Assembly (NCBI GenBank): GCA_040793985.1
Contig: JBFNJI010000003.1
Span: 558,001 to 622,000, forward strand
Direction: 5' to 3'
Source: Thiodiazotropha sp040793985
GTDB taxonomy: Bacteria > Pseudomonadota > Gammaproteobacteria > Chromatiales > Chromatiaceae
DNA length: 64,000 bases
Shown: in pieces, positions 1 through 8,983 of the stretch
Layout: each line of letters starts with the position of its first letter
Position numbering within the stretch: position 1 is the stretch's first letter
The notes under the pieces: generated by a model
The model's input: only the letters and a program-made list of their open reading frames with translations
Databases searched by the model: none
Told to the model about the DNA's origin: nothing
Made by a program: the position numbers and the translations under genes

Positions 1-84
1 CAGGGCAATGATGCCCTGGATCAAGAAGATCGTCGACAAATCAAAGAACTAGTCGCCGCGACTCTCAACACAGGGTGCGGCTAG
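1..84 (+). CDS. C-terminal end of an unidentified protein (partial)
   Basis: Frame 1 is open from the first base to a TAG at 82-84 and encodes 27 residues ending LVAATLNTGCG. The composition (charged, then a short hydrophobic helix) suits a real C-terminus, but the family cannot be recognised from so little. It is convergent with the DUF533 gene that follows. Confidence 0.4.
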   Translation, partial: QGNDALDQEDRRQIKELVAATLNTGCG

Positions 85-158
85 ACCGCACCTTGTCGTT
101 GATGGCCGCCTTTACGCGATCGACCTGGGCAGGACCTGCTCGATTTCTGCTGCCGGGC

Positions 159-941
159 CTAGGATTTATAGATTGGTTGAGCGCCAAGCTGTTGATGAAT
201 CAAGTTGCTGACCTGGGGTGTGATCCGGGTTGACTGGGCCAGGTTGTGCAGATATTGCGCTTCGGCCTGGGTGTCGAGATCGATTGCCATCAACGACATG
301 GCATACACCTGTTGCTCCAATCCCACCGGTATGGAGCGGACGAAACCCTCAAGGTCGAGGGGTTGGGAAAGCTCGTTACGGACAAAGTCGATCTCATCCT
401 GGGTGATCTCCCCAAGCTTGCCGATAATTCTCTGCTGCTCCTCACTGTCGACCTCGCCATCGGCCTTTGCCGCGTTGATCATGGCCTGAATCAGCAGGGT
501 TGCCTGATCGCTTGCCTGTTGGTAGTCCACTCCCTGGGGGAGAGTGTCGCCGGACTTGAAGTTGGCGGCGGGTTGGGCGGCAGCTTGTCCGCCGAACTGG
601 GACATGGCCGCACCGATCAAGCCCCCCAGCCCCGTGCCGTTGCCGCCCCCGTTGATCAGGCCGCCGAGAAGGTCGCTGAGATTACCCGCGGGCGATTGGT
701 TGGCGCCCAATGATTGGCTGACCCCGCCAAGGAGATCACCGAGACCGCCGCTGCCCGATTGAGCAGTCCCGCCTCCGAGCATGCTGCCGAGGATACTGCC
801 AAGGCCGCCCCCGGTGGGCGCGGAACCGCCTCCGGTCATGGCGCCAATGACCGAACCTAAAACATTCGTCCCGGAACCCCGGGATAACACACCGCTGTTG
901 AGTATGCCGCCGAGTAACTTTATCGCATCAATGTTTGCCAT
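159..941 (-). CDS. DUF533 / TerB-like inner-membrane-associated protein
   Basis: 260 residues. The N-terminus MANIDAIKLLGGIL leads into a long Gly/Ser/Leu-rich low-complexity stretch (about residues 15-120). The C-terminal half is alpha-helical and resembles the DUF533/TerB fold: an acidic AKADGEVDSEEQQRI segment near 160, then a helical bundle ending LIHQQLG. This architecture is that of the YebE-like family, whose biochemical role is not established. It appears to be a single-gene unit. The start ATG at 941 is the only sensible one. Confidence is high for the family and low for any function. Confidence 0.8.
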   Translation of the reverse strand: MANIDAIKLLGGILNSGVLSRGSGTNVLGSVIGAMTGGGSAPTGGGLGSILGSMLGGGTAQSGSGGLGDLLGGVSQSLGANQSPAGNLSDLLGGLINGGGNGTGLGGLIGAAMSQFGGQAAAQPAANFKSGDTLPQGVDYQQASDQATLLIQAMINAAKADGEVDSEEQQRIIGKLGEITQDEIDFVRNELSQPLDLEGFVRSIPVGLEQQVYAMSLMAIDLDTQAEAQYLHNLAQSTRITPQVSNLIHQQLGAQPIYKS

Positions 942-1207
942 AGCTCGTTATGCCTGTTGGGTGGAGTCGGTGACTGAAGGATAAATATACGATACACCCT
1001 GGCGTCGACTGCGTCCCGAAATACCATGAAAGTTAACAATTCCGCCGGCTAGATCTTCAGGGTGTCCTGATCATATCATCACTGCCTAGCCTGCCAGGAG
1101 GCAGTGGCGCTACCGGAGCATCGGCTCGCTGCAAGCAAGGAGGTGGAGTGGCTGCTGGCGGGATCTTTGATTGTGTAAGGTCAGAATTGACAGCCGTAAA
1201 AAATGTT

Positions 1208-2071
1208 TTACCCTGCCATGGCCTCTATTGGGAATTGGGCACGAATTTCGACACCGGTCCCGCTGCTGGTGTCGATTTCCAGTTTTCCCTGAATCGAGGC
1301 CGCCCTTTCACGCATGCTCATCAGTCCGATCCCGAGTTTTTGCTGAATTTTGGACAGATCGAAACCGATCCCGTTATCAACAATACTGAGATGGATCGAC
1401 TCGTCCTCTAGCCTGAGAGAAATTCTGATACGGCTGGCCTGAGCGTACTTCACCGCATTGTTCAGGGATTCCTGCACGATGCGGTAAATGGCGCTTCGAT
1501 AGGCTACGGGGATCTGCTCTTCTTCGATATTGAAGCTGGTTACCATAACCAGTTCTGGGGCGGCCCTTGAGATCTGCCTGCATTGCCATGAGATAGCGGC
1601 GAGGATACCGAGATCGTCAAGTATGGCAGGGCGAATGGCGCAGCATAGGGATCTGACTTCACCAATTGCCTCCTGAACCAGGAGCGAAAGCTGTTCCAGC
1701 GATGCCTTGTGCTTACTGATAGGTTGGCCGCTGTCCTGGTTGCCCTCGAAGCCGTTGATGCATTGGTTTACCTGCAATCCGATCGTAGTCAATAGCTGCC
1801 CAAGGCCGTCATGAAGTTCGCGTGACAGTCGCTTTCTCTCCGCTTCTTCAGTGATCGCTGATGGTGAGGAGAGGCTCTTATATTCCACCAGGTGTTTGAT
1901 CTTGTCTCCTGGAGCGGTAGCAGTGTTGAGCGTTTGTTTGCTGCTTAAAACCGGGAGCAGGGAGTGTATATTCGGTTTTTGTTGTGGTTTTTTTTTGGCT
2001 GACGACATATCGATTGCCCGGGAGAGTGAATGATTCGATTGCTTATTTGTTGTATCAGAGCTTGATTTCAA
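1208..2071 (-). CDS. Soluble NarL-type sensor histidine kinase (HisKA_3 + HATPase_c)
   Basis: 287 residues from a TTG start preceded by an AGGAT ribosome site; an ATG at 2008 is an alternative. A HisKA_3 dimerisation helix carries the phospho-acceptor histidine in ERKRLSRELHDGLGQ (about H87). It is followed by an HATPase_c domain with N-box NAVKYAQ, a DNGIGFD G1 motif and a GIGLMSMRERAASIQG G2 region. There is no membrane segment and no recognisable sensor domain in the 70-residue N-terminus, so the input signal is unknown. Such kinases phosphorylate LuxR/NarL-type response regulators, but none is adjacent, so this is an orphan within the window. Confidence 0.88.
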   Translation of the reverse strand: MKSSSDTTNKQSNHSLSRAIDMSSAKKKPQQKPNIHSLLPVLSSKQTLNTATAPGDKIKHLVEYKSLSSPSAITEEAERKRLSRELHDGLGQLLTTIGLQVNQCINGFEGNQDSGQPISKHKASLEQLSLLVQEAIGEVRSLCCAIRPAILDDLGILAAISWQCRQISRAAPELVMVTSFNIEEEQIPVAYRSAIYRIVQESLNNAVKYAQASRIRISLRLEDESIHLSIVDNGIGFDLSKIQQKLGIGLMSMRERAASIQGKLEIDTSSGTGVEIRAQFPIEAMAG

Positions 2072-2516
2072 TCCGGCTATCCTGGTTGGTAAACAGTGTA
2101 AGAGAAGAGCATGAATGGTTCTTGACTGTCATGTGTGCTGTTTCTCCCTTGTTCTTATTTCAACGGTCGGTGAACAATGCGAATAAAAGTTCTATCCGGC
2201 GGGCAGGTTGAAGGCGTATTGAATTGCCAGGTGCTGCGATTCGGCCTGCATGAATTACAGGATATAGCGTCGTGTTAGCGCGCCTCTTTAAAAATTTACT
2301 ATTTAAATTCTGAAAATCAGGGACAGGGCACACACAAGCTATACCCCACTGTAGCGGTATGCCCCGGGGCTACTCGACCCGTATGCGTTGATAGCGCTCG
2401 TATCACCGGATTTTGGCGGTAGAGAACACGCCTGGCTTGTCGTGAGGAAGAGATTCCGGTGCTTTTGCCTGTGTGAATGGCGCTAATCGTGGCATATCAT
2501 CGTGTGCAAGATGGGT
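2072..2516. other. Intergenic region upstream of argG
   Basis: About 450 bases between the divergent kinase gene and argG with no convincing ORF. It contains a weak inverted repeat around 2339-2365 (TATACC ... GGTATG) of unknown meaning. It probably holds the regulatory region of argG; I do not see a clear ARG box. Confidence 0.5.
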
Positions 2517-2522
2517 TATAAT
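2517..2522 (+). promoter_or_regulatory. Candidate -10 element of argG
   Basis: A perfect TATAAT lies 35 bases before the argG start codon. No good -35 hexamer is visible at 16-18 bp spacing, so the promoter probably needs an activator or is weak. Call rests on the hexamer and position only. Confidence 0.4.
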
Positions 2523-2557
2523 CGCCGGCTTTAGTGCATCATATTGGGAGATACCAG

Positions 2558-3778
2558 ATGTCGAAATATGACATAAAGAAGGTTGTCCTGGCCTACTCCG
2601 GTGGTCTCGATACCTCAATAATCGTCAAATGGCTGCAGGATGAGTATCAGTGTGAAGTGGTTACCTTCACTGCCGATATTGGACAGGGAGAAGAGGTCGA
2701 GCCTGTTCGCGCCAAGGCGCAAGCGGCCGGTATCAGCGAGATCTTCATTGAGGACCTGACGGAGGATTTCGTGCTCAATTATGTCTTCCCGATGTTTCGC
2801 GCCAATGCGGTCTACGAGGGGGAGTACCTCCTGGGGACGTCTATCGCGAGGCCGCTTATCGCCAAGCGCCTGATAGAGATCGCCAATGAGACCGGTGCCG
2901 ACGCAATCTCCCATGGTGCTACTGGTAAAGGCAATGACCAGGTGCGTTTTGAACTCAGTGCCTACGCATTGCGTCCCGATATCAGGATCATCGCTCCCTG
3001 GCGGGAGTGGGATCTGAACTCCAGGGAAAAGCTCCTCGCCTACGCCGAGGCCAACGGTATATCAATCGAGATGAAGCGAGAGGGTAAGAAGTCGCCATAC
3101 TCCATGGATGCCAATCTGCTCCACATCTCCTACGAGGGCTACGACCTCGAGGATCCGTGGAACGAACCGGGTGAGGATATGTGGCGATGGAGCGTATCCC
3201 CCGAAGATGCGCCGAATAAGGCGACCTATTTGGAAATCGGTTTCGAAAACGGCGATCCTGTCTCCATCGATGGTGAGAAGCTTTCCGCCGCAGCCCTGCT
3301 GCTGAAACTCAATCAACTGGGTGGCGAAAACGGAATCGGACGTGCCGATATCGTAGAGAACCGCTACGTCGGCATGAAATCGAGGGGCTGTTATGAGACG
3401 CCCGGCGGCACCATCCTGCTCAAGGCGCATCGTGCCATGGAGTCATTGACCCTGGATCGGGAGGCGGCGCATATGAAGGATGAGTTGATGCCGCGCTATG
3501 CCAAGTTAATCTACAACGGCTATTGGTTTACCCCGGAAAGGGAGATGCTGCAGGCAGCCATCGATAAGACCCAAGAGGTTGTAAACGGCGTGGTCAGGGT
3601 CAAACTCTACAAGGGCAATGTCTCCATCGTTGGGCGGCGCTCCAATAGCGACAGCCTGTTCGACGAGTCGATTGCGACCTTCGAAGATGATGCCGGCGCA
3701 TACGATCAAAAGGATGCGGAAGGATTCATCAAGCTGAACGCACTGCGCCTGCGCGTGGCGGCGAGCAAGGGGCGTTAA
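2558..3778 (+). CDS. argG: Argininosuccinate synthase
   Basis: 406 residues starting at MSKYDIKKVVLAYSGG; the upstream in-frame ATG at 2534 is rejected because a GGGAG ribosome site sits just before 2558. It condenses citrulline and aspartate with ATP to argininosuccinate, the penultimate step of arginine synthesis, in the cytosol. The N-type ATP pyrophosphatase P-loop AYSGGLDTSI is at residues 10-20, with the family motif GATGKGNDQVRFE near 120. Length matches the family. It is convergent with leuA across an inverted repeat. The other arginine genes argE and argA lie about 7 kb away, so the pathway is dispersed. Confidence 0.98.
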   Translation: MSKYDIKKVVLAYSGGLDTSIIVKWLQDEYQCEVVTFTADIGQGEEVEPVRAKAQAAGISEIFIEDLTEDFVLNYVFPMFRANAVYEGEYLLGTSIARPLIAKRLIEIANETGADAISHGATGKGNDQVRFELSAYALRPDIRIIAPWREWDLNSREKLLAYAEANGISIEMKREGKKSPYSMDANLLHISYEGYDLEDPWNEPGEDMWRWSVSPEDAPNKATYLEIGFENGDPVSIDGEKLSAAALLLKLNQLGGENGIGRADIVENRYVGMKSRGCYETPGGTILLKAHRAMESLTLDREAAHMKDELMPRYAKLIYNGYWFTPEREMLQAAIDKTQEVVNGVVRVKLYKGNVSIVGRRSNSDSLFDESIATFEDDAGAYDQKDAEGFIKLNALRLRVAASKGR

Positions 3779-3788
3779 TTATTTCAGT

Positions 3789-3874
3789 CCGCGAATGAAC
3801 GCAAATGAGAGATAAACCGTCAGCTATAGGGCGGGGGTCCCATCGGATCATTCTCTATTTGCGCTCATTTGCGG
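3789..3874. repeat. REP-like imperfect inverted repeat between convergent argG and leuA
   Basis: Left arm 3789-3812 begins CCGCGAATGAACGCAAAT. The right arm 3851-3874, read on the other strand, begins CCGCAAATGAGCGCAAAT. The arms can form a long imperfect hairpin. A related motif recurs at 53630-53776, also between two convergent genes, which suggests a dispersed REP-type element or a shared terminator type. Confidence 0.55.
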
Positions 3875-3881
3875 TTTCATC

Positions 3882-5549
3882 TCAAGCGGCACGGCGCTCG
3901 CTCTGTGACAGATTGAGGGCGGAGATGAGCGATTTCAGAGAGGCGCTCAGGCTGTCTTGGTCGAATGCGGCGCCGGTGATGCGCTGGCCATCCACTTCAA
4001 GCAGTACATAGGCCACGGCGACCGCATCGGTACCCTCGCCGATGGCATGTTCACTATAGTCGATTACCTCTGCGCTCACGCCGTAGGCCTGGGTCCAGGC
4101 ATCGATAAATGCGGAGATGGCTCCTTCGCCCATGCCGCGAATTGTGACCGGCCGGTCATTGTCGCTGATCTCGGCTTCGATTAGATCAATCCCGTTCTGG
4201 CGGTCGAGGTGGTAACCCTCGAGCCGTACAGGTGCCGAATCGGCGACGAACTGTTGCTGGAACATGTCATGGATGGTGGCGCTGTCGATCTCTCCGACAT
4301 GGTTTTCGCTTGCCTCTTGCACCACTGCGGCAAGTTCCAGTTGAATCCAGCGTGGCAGTGCCAGGCCATAGTCACGCTCAAGCACATATGCGACACCACC
4401 CTTGCCCGATTGGCTATTGACCCTGACCACGGCCTGGTAATCACGGCCAATATCCTTCGGATCGATGGGCAGGTAGGCGACCTGCCAGGGCTCATCCGCC
4501 TGTTGTCGATGCAGGCATTTGCGAATCGCATCCTGATGCGAACCAGAAAAAGCGGTATAGACCAGCTCGCCTACCCAGGGGTGGCGGGGATGCACCGGCA
4601 GGCCAGTGCATTGGGCATAGACACGAATAATCTCATCGGGTCTGGAGAGGTCGATTTCCGGGTCGATTCCTTGACTGTAGAGATTCATCGCCAAGGTGAT
4701 CAGGTCCATGTTGCCGGTGCGTTCGCCATTGCCCAGCAGGGTGCCCTCAACCCGGTCGGCGCCGGCAAGGATGGCAAGTTCCGCGGCGGCTACCGCGCAA
4801 CCCCGATCATTATGGGTGTGGACTGAGATGATTGCCGACTCCCTGTGTCGCAGCTTTCTGCAGAAGTATTCGACCTGGTCGGCAAAAAGATTGGGTGTCG
4901 TGCTCTCCACGGTGGCAGGCAGGTTGATAATGCAGGGTTGTTCTGCCGTCGGTTGCCAGACATCGATGACCGCATCGCAGACATCCACTGCATAGTCCCA
5001 CTCGGTATTTGAAAAGCTCTCCGGCGAGTATTGAAATACCCACTCTGTGTCGGGGTATTTGGCTGCCTCCCGCTGCAGCAGTTGCGCGCCTGTGACGGCG
5101 ATGGATTGAATGCCTTCGCGGTCGCACTTGAATACCCTTTCCCGCTGTACCCTGGATGTCGAGTTGTAGACATGCACAATCGCACGATGCACGCCTTTGA
5201 GGGATTCGAACGTCTTGCGAATCAGCGCTTCGCGGGCCTGTACCAGGACCTGTACGGTAACGTCACGGGGAATTTGATCCTCTTCGATCAGCCAGCGGAC
5301 AAAGTCAAAATCGGGCTGGCTGGCGGAGGGGAAGCCGACCTCGATCTCTTTCAGTCCGAGTTTCACCAGCAGATCCCACATGCGGCGTTTCTGTTCCACG
5401 TTCATAGGTTCCAGCAGGGCCTGGTTGCCATCGCGAAGATCGACACTGGCCCAGACGGGTGCCTTGTCGATCGTGTTGTTAGGCCACTGGCGGTCGGGCA
5501 ACGGCACAACCGGGGTTGGGCGGTATTTGCGATGGTCAAAATCTTTCAC
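3882..5549 (-). CDS. leuA: 2-isopropylmalate synthase
   Basis: 555 residues from a GTG start at 5549, chosen over the upstream TTG at 5600 because AGGAGG lies 7 bases ahead of it. It condenses acetyl-CoA with 2-oxoisovalerate, the committed step of leucine synthesis. The HMGL-like TIM barrel carries ASVDLRDGNQALLEPM near the start (catalytic Arg-Asp) and the HTHNDRGCAVA metal-binding motif. The C-terminal 150 residues are the LeuA dimer/allosteric domain through which leucine normally inhibits. At about 555 residues it is the long yeast-type LeuA. It stands alone, divergent from an Lrp/AsnC gene. Confidence 0.96.
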   Translation of the reverse strand: MKDFDHRKYRPTPVVPLPDRQWPNNTIDKAPVWASVDLRDGNQALLEPMNVEQKRRMWDLLVKLGLKEIEVGFPSASQPDFDFVRWLIEEDQIPRDVTVQVLVQAREALIRKTFESLKGVHRAIVHVYNSTSRVQRERVFKCDREGIQSIAVTGAQLLQREAAKYPDTEWVFQYSPESFSNTEWDYAVDVCDAVIDVWQPTAEQPCIINLPATVESTTPNLFADQVEYFCRKLRHRESAIISVHTHNDRGCAVAAAELAILAGADRVEGTLLGNGERTGNMDLITLAMNLYSQGIDPEIDLSRPDEIIRVYAQCTGLPVHPRHPWVGELVYTAFSGSHQDAIRKCLHRQQADEPWQVAYLPIDPKDIGRDYQAVVRVNSQSGKGGVAYVLERDYGLALPRWIQLELAAVVQEASENHVGEIDSATIHDMFQQQFVADSAPVRLEGYHLDRQNGIDLIEAEISDNDRPVTIRGMGEGAISAFIDAWTQAYGVSAEVIDYSEHAIGEGTDAVAVAYVLLEVDGQRITGAAFDQDSLSASLKSLISALNLSQSERRAA

Positions 5550-5840
5550 GGTGAACCTCCTGCCGGTTCCTTGATTGATCCTCGACGACTCGCCCGGCAA
5601 CTTGCCGGGCTTGCTCCACCTTCAAAACCGTCATGGGTATATGCGGGTGGGTCGAATGTCATCGTTTGGCATACCCTTGTGGGGCGTTCGCTTCGTTCCG
5701 GAATTCGTGATTCCGGATGATGGTGTTACGGCTTGTGGCCGATGTTGAAATACTAATCCAAACAGGCAGGCAGGAGATTGCGAAATATAACCTATAATTG
5801 TTAAAAAAATGTAAATAATACTAAAAAAATTAAAAAAACA

Positions 5841-5853
5841 GCAATATAATTGC
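5841..5853 (+). promoter_or_regulatory. Palindrome overlapping a -10 box upstream of the Lrp-type regulator
   Basis: GCAATATAATTGC is a perfect 13-base palindrome. TATAAT at 5845-5850 lies inside it, 18 bases before the regulator's ATG. The surrounding leuA/lrp intergenic region (5550-5867) is strongly AT-rich with A-tracts. Autoregulation of the Lrp-type gene, and possibly control of leuA, from this region is inferred and not shown. Confidence 0.4.
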
Positions 5854-5867
5854 TATATTAATTACAT

Positions 5868-6341
5868 ATGAGCAACACATCAAAATTGGATCGATACGAT
5901 CGCCATATCCTGGTTGAATTACAGCGGGATGGGCGGATAAGTAATCAGGACCTGGCGGAACGCGTCGGGCTCTCGCCATCGCCCTGTCTGCGCCGGGTCC
6001 GCGCTCTGGAGGCGTCCGGTATTATCACTGGCTACCGCGCCCACCTGGATGCACGGAAACTGGATCTCAATCTGACCGCCTTGATTCATATCGCCATGGA
6101 CCGTCACACGCCCGAGCGCTTTGAAAATTTCGAACGCAAGATCAATAACCTGCCCGAGGTTATGGAGTGCCTGCTGATCACAGGCCAGGATGCGGACTAT
6201 CAAGTTAAGGTAGTGGTGAGGGATATGGAGGCCTACCAAGCTCTGTTACTTAACAAGATCACACGTATCGAAGGGGTTACCGGCGTCCACTCCAGTTTCG
6301 TCATGCGCAAAGTGGTGGATAAATCCGCCTTGCCCATGTGA
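5868..6341 (+). CDS. Lrp/AsnC family transcriptional regulator
   Basis: 157 residues. The N-terminal winged helix-turn-helix is clear in DRYDRHILVELQRDGRIS followed by LAERVGLSPSPCLRRVRALE (about residues 8-55). The C-terminal part is a RAM/AsnC ligand-binding domain (about 70-150) with the VMECLLITGQDADYQVKV signature. Such proteins form octamers that respond to amino acids and regulate amino-acid metabolism. Being divergent from leuA across an AT-rich 318-bp region, leucine-responsive control of leuA or of itself is a reasonable inference. The ATG at 5868 has no strong ribosome site. Confidence 0.93.
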   Translation: MSNTSKLDRYDRHILVELQRDGRISNQDLAERVGLSPSPCLRRVRALEASGIITGYRAHLDARKLDLNLTALIHIAMDRHTPERFENFERKINNLPEVMECLLITGQDADYQVKVVVRDMEAYQALLLNKITRIEGVTGVHSSFVMRKVVDKSALPM

Positions 6342-6388
6342 CACCCTGCGTCTCGGTTGCAGGATGGAATCTCACTCTCTTGGTTTTG

Positions 6389-6796
6389 CTATGCACTGTG
6401 TTGTGCTTTGGTTGTCAGCGGGGTTTGGTAGAAATATTGTGAGAGCCAGTCAATCGCCTCCACTTTATCGTAAAAGGAGCGGACAGCGATATCCTTGAAG
6501 TAGGTATTGGCCGCGATGCGCGTCATGATGACATCCTTGTGATCACGTTCGATGAAGGCAACGGCCTTGAGGCGCTTCTTGGTCTGCTGCAGCATGGCGA
6601 TCTGTACCGGTATGGAGATGGCGTAACGGCCTTTTCTTTCGATGAGCGCAGGAAGAGGCTCTGTGAAATTGTCCAGATAATCGGTAACAGGCTTGATGTC
6701 ATCTTCGACCAGTTCGTCATTGGTATAGATGACTGCATGAAGGTAGTGGCCCTCTTCGATGCTGAGGGTGACCTTTCCAGTGTCTACTGTATCCAT
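6389..6796 (-). CDS. Hypothetical protein, possible STAS/SpoIIAA-like fold
   Basis: 135 residues, soluble, with no signal peptide. Alternating beta/alpha pattern: MDTVDTGKVTLSIEEGHYLHAVIYTND, then LKAVAFIERDHKDVIMTRIAANTYF, then SFYDKVEAIDWLSQYF. The ending (change in place, then DKVEAIDWL) resembles SpoIIAA-like STAS proteins, but this is a by-eye impression. No partner gene is adjacent. Real coding is supported by the composition and by the clear downstream stop. Confidence 0.65.
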   Translation of the reverse strand: MDTVDTGKVTLSIEEGHYLHAVIYTNDELVEDDIKPVTDYLDNFTEPLPALIERKGRYAISIPVQIAMLQQTKKRLKAVAFIERDHKDVIMTRIAANTYFKDIAVRSFYDKVEAIDWLSQYFYQTPLTTKAQHSA

Positions 6797-7192
6797 GGCT
6801 TGATTATAGACGATATGTGTGGACTATCGAGGGTGGCGGAGCGTGAATCATCAGTGCCGCCAGCGGCGCATTGGAACCAACAACGGGAAACCACTCCAAG
6901 GCCCGGGTGTCGCCACGGGATCTGCGATTTGAATGCAAGGGTCCAGGGCATTTGAGAGCGGTGGAGCCTGGTTGAAAACAGGCCATGGGCATTGAGGATA
7001 GCGGCAGTGACAGCCTGCCAAGCGGAGGTTTCAGGGGAGCTCCCTCACCCTCGCGAATACGACTGTTTTCAGGTTTTTCCCGGTCCTTCCCTGCAGTCGA
7101 ATCTACATGAATTTCTGTAAAAAAATCACTGTTCGATTGGTTGCTGTTTTCAAGCGGACCGACCCCTTAATCAAATATTAATAAAAAACTCC
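6797..7192. other. Intergenic stretch without recognisable gene
   Basis: Roughly 400 bases between the SpoIIAA-like gene and the promoter of the DUF5666 lipoprotein. Short ORFs here have no family features or ribosome sites. The last 100 bases are AT-rich and lead into the promoter at 7193. Confidence 0.5.
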
Positions 7193-7220
7193 TTGACCAT
7201 TTCAGGATAGTTAATATACT
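7193..7220 (+). promoter_or_regulatory. Sigma-70 type promoter of the DUF5666 lipoprotein gene
   Basis: TTGACC at 7193-7198, a 16-base spacer and TATACT at 7215-7220. This is one of the best consensus promoters in the window and would start transcription near 7227, about 90 bases before the ATG. Confidence 0.6.
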
Positions 7221-7231
7221 TTCGCTGTAAA

Positions 7232-7247
7232 TGGGAAAAAATTCCCA
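7232..7247. promoter_or_regulatory. Inverted repeat just downstream of the predicted start site
   Basis: TGGGAAAAAATTCCCA has 6-base perfect arms (TGGGAA/TTCCCA). Its position at about +6 to +21 relative to the predicted start is where a repressor operator would block transcription. No regulator gene is adjacent, so the binding protein is unknown. Confidence 0.4.
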
Positions 7248-7317
7248 ATATTTTTGATTACCATGGATGCACTTCTACAGACCGGGAATTGGCATCTGAA
7301 TAGCGGAGGTTGCGACT

Positions 7318-8772
7318 ATGAATCAGTCGAAAAAAGTCTTTCTAATTACGGGCTTAATGGTTGCTTTTCTAGGTGCCTGCGGAGGCGGAGGCGGCGGTGG
7401 CGACGCCGTTAGCGGTGGCAGCGGTGATTTCACCACCGTCGGCAGGATAGACGGCTTTGGTAGCGTGTATGTCAATGGCACCAAGTTTGACACCTCCCAT
7501 GCCCAATATCATGTCGATGATGAGCAGGGCTACGACGATTCCGTGCTGGCAGTGGGCATGAAGGTGCGGATTGAGGGAACGGTGAGTGAGGACGGTACGA
7601 CAGGCGTCGCCAATGTGATTACCTATGACGATGACCTGGAGGGTCCCATTGACAGCGGTTCTCTGGTTGTCAGTGGCGACACGGCTACTTTTACCATACT
7701 TAATATGGCTGTACTGGTTGAAAGGAACGACACCCTGTTTGACGATGGCGCCTCTTTCGATGGGCTCGTCGAAGGGCAGGAGATCGAGGTCAGCGGTTTC
7801 TTCGATGGGAACCAGATTGTGGCATCGCGGATTGAATTGCAGAGCGACAGTGACAACGACTACGAGATAAAGGGTACGGTCACCAGCTATGACGGCAGCG
7901 AGATTGCGCTGGTGTTGCAAAACGGTGTCGTCGCCGGACCCTACCCGGTAAGTCCCAGTGCGGATCTGGATATACCTGCAGATCCAGTCGGACTGTTTGT
8001 AGAGCTCAAACTGGACAACAGCGGGGGAACGCCAGAGGTTGTACGCATCGAGAGTGAAGACAGCGACATGATCGATGACGACGACGGTGAGGTTTCTTTT
8101 CACGGAATTCTCGCCGATGACGGTACTGGAAACTATTCGGTTGAAGGAGTTTCCATAGAACTAACGTCGGAAACACGTTATGAGCCTGCTTCTCTTGAAG
8201 CTGATCTCAAAGCGGGGATGATGGTTGAAGTTGAAGGCTACATGCAGGGCGATATCCTGATCGCGGAGAAAATCGAGGCGGAAGACAGCGAAATAGAGAT
8301 TCAGGCCCGGGTTACTGGAGTTCAGAGCAGTGATGCAAAGAACGGTACCGTCACTCTGGATATGGGTAACAGCCAGACGTTGGATGTAGTGACCAACAAC
8401 TCGACCCTTTTCAAGGATGAAACGGACTTCGATGACAATGAAGATGGCAGTTTCAATCTGGACGAGCTGATGGACGGCGATTTTGTAGAGGTCGAGGTAA
8501 GGCCATCCTCAGATGGCTATGTCGCTGTCAAAATCGAACGTGAGGATGAATCCACTGAAACAAGAGTCGAAGCGCCGGTTGAAGAGATCAGTGAGTATGA
8601 GTCGGTCACCATGGTAGGTACCCTGTTCACGGTCTACGAAGGTACGGAGTATGAGATTGACGAGAACCACACAGACGCCGATACCTTTTTCAGCGAAGTC
8701 GCGGTGGGTGACAGGGCTGAGATCAGGGATGACGATTCCGATGGTTTCATCGAAGAGATAGAAGTGGAGTAA
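7318..8772 (+). CDS. DUF5666 repeat lipoprotein
   Basis: 484 residues, preceded by GGAGG. Signal peptide with lipobox FLGAC (lipidated Cys about 21) and a Gly-rich linker. The rest is a very acidic chain of repeated beta-rich modules with the pattern VGMKVRIEGTV ... VEGQEIEVSGFF ... GDFVEVEV, each followed by an ASRIE or AVKIE-like strand. This is the DUF5666 repeat, an OB-like module of unknown function. The protein is probably anchored in the outer or inner membrane facing the periplasm or the outside. Many Asp/Glu residues suggest cation binding, which is inference. It appears to be monocistronic, with its own strong promoter and candidate operator. Confidence 0.85.
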   Translation: MNQSKKVFLITGLMVAFLGACGGGGGGGDAVSGGSGDFTTVGRIDGFGSVYVNGTKFDTSHAQYHVDDEQGYDDSVLAVGMKVRIEGTVSEDGTTGVANVITYDDDLEGPIDSGSLVVSGDTATFTILNMAVLVERNDTLFDDGASFDGLVEGQEIEVSGFFDGNQIVASRIELQSDSDNDYEIKGTVTSYDGSEIALVLQNGVVAGPYPVSPSADLDIPADPVGLFVELKLDNSGGTPEVVRIESEDSDMIDDDDGEVSFHGILADDGTGNYSVEGVSIELTSETRYEPASLEADLKAGMMVEVEGYMQGDILIAEKIEAEDSEIEIQARVTGVQSSDAKNGTVTLDMGNSQTLDVVTNNSTLFKDETDFDDNEDGSFNLDELMDGDFVEVEVRPSSDGYVAVKIEREDESTETRVEAPVEEISEYESVTMVGTLFTVYEGTEYEIDENHTDADTFFSEVAVGDRAEIRDDDSDGFIEEIEVE

Positions 8773-8983
8773 TTAAAGACCTGAGTCTTAAAATAGAGAA
8801 TACTTCCACTATTATCACGAATTGCCAGAGTTTGGCGGCAGATGCCTCGAATATGAGGCAACTGCTGTCATTTTTTTTTGGGAGTTGCCAATAGCTGCGT
8901 AGTTGATATGCTTCGATAATCTGTGTGTATTTTGGGGTGCAGCATCACGGGGCGGCGTCTTTCAGGTCATTTGGATCTACACT

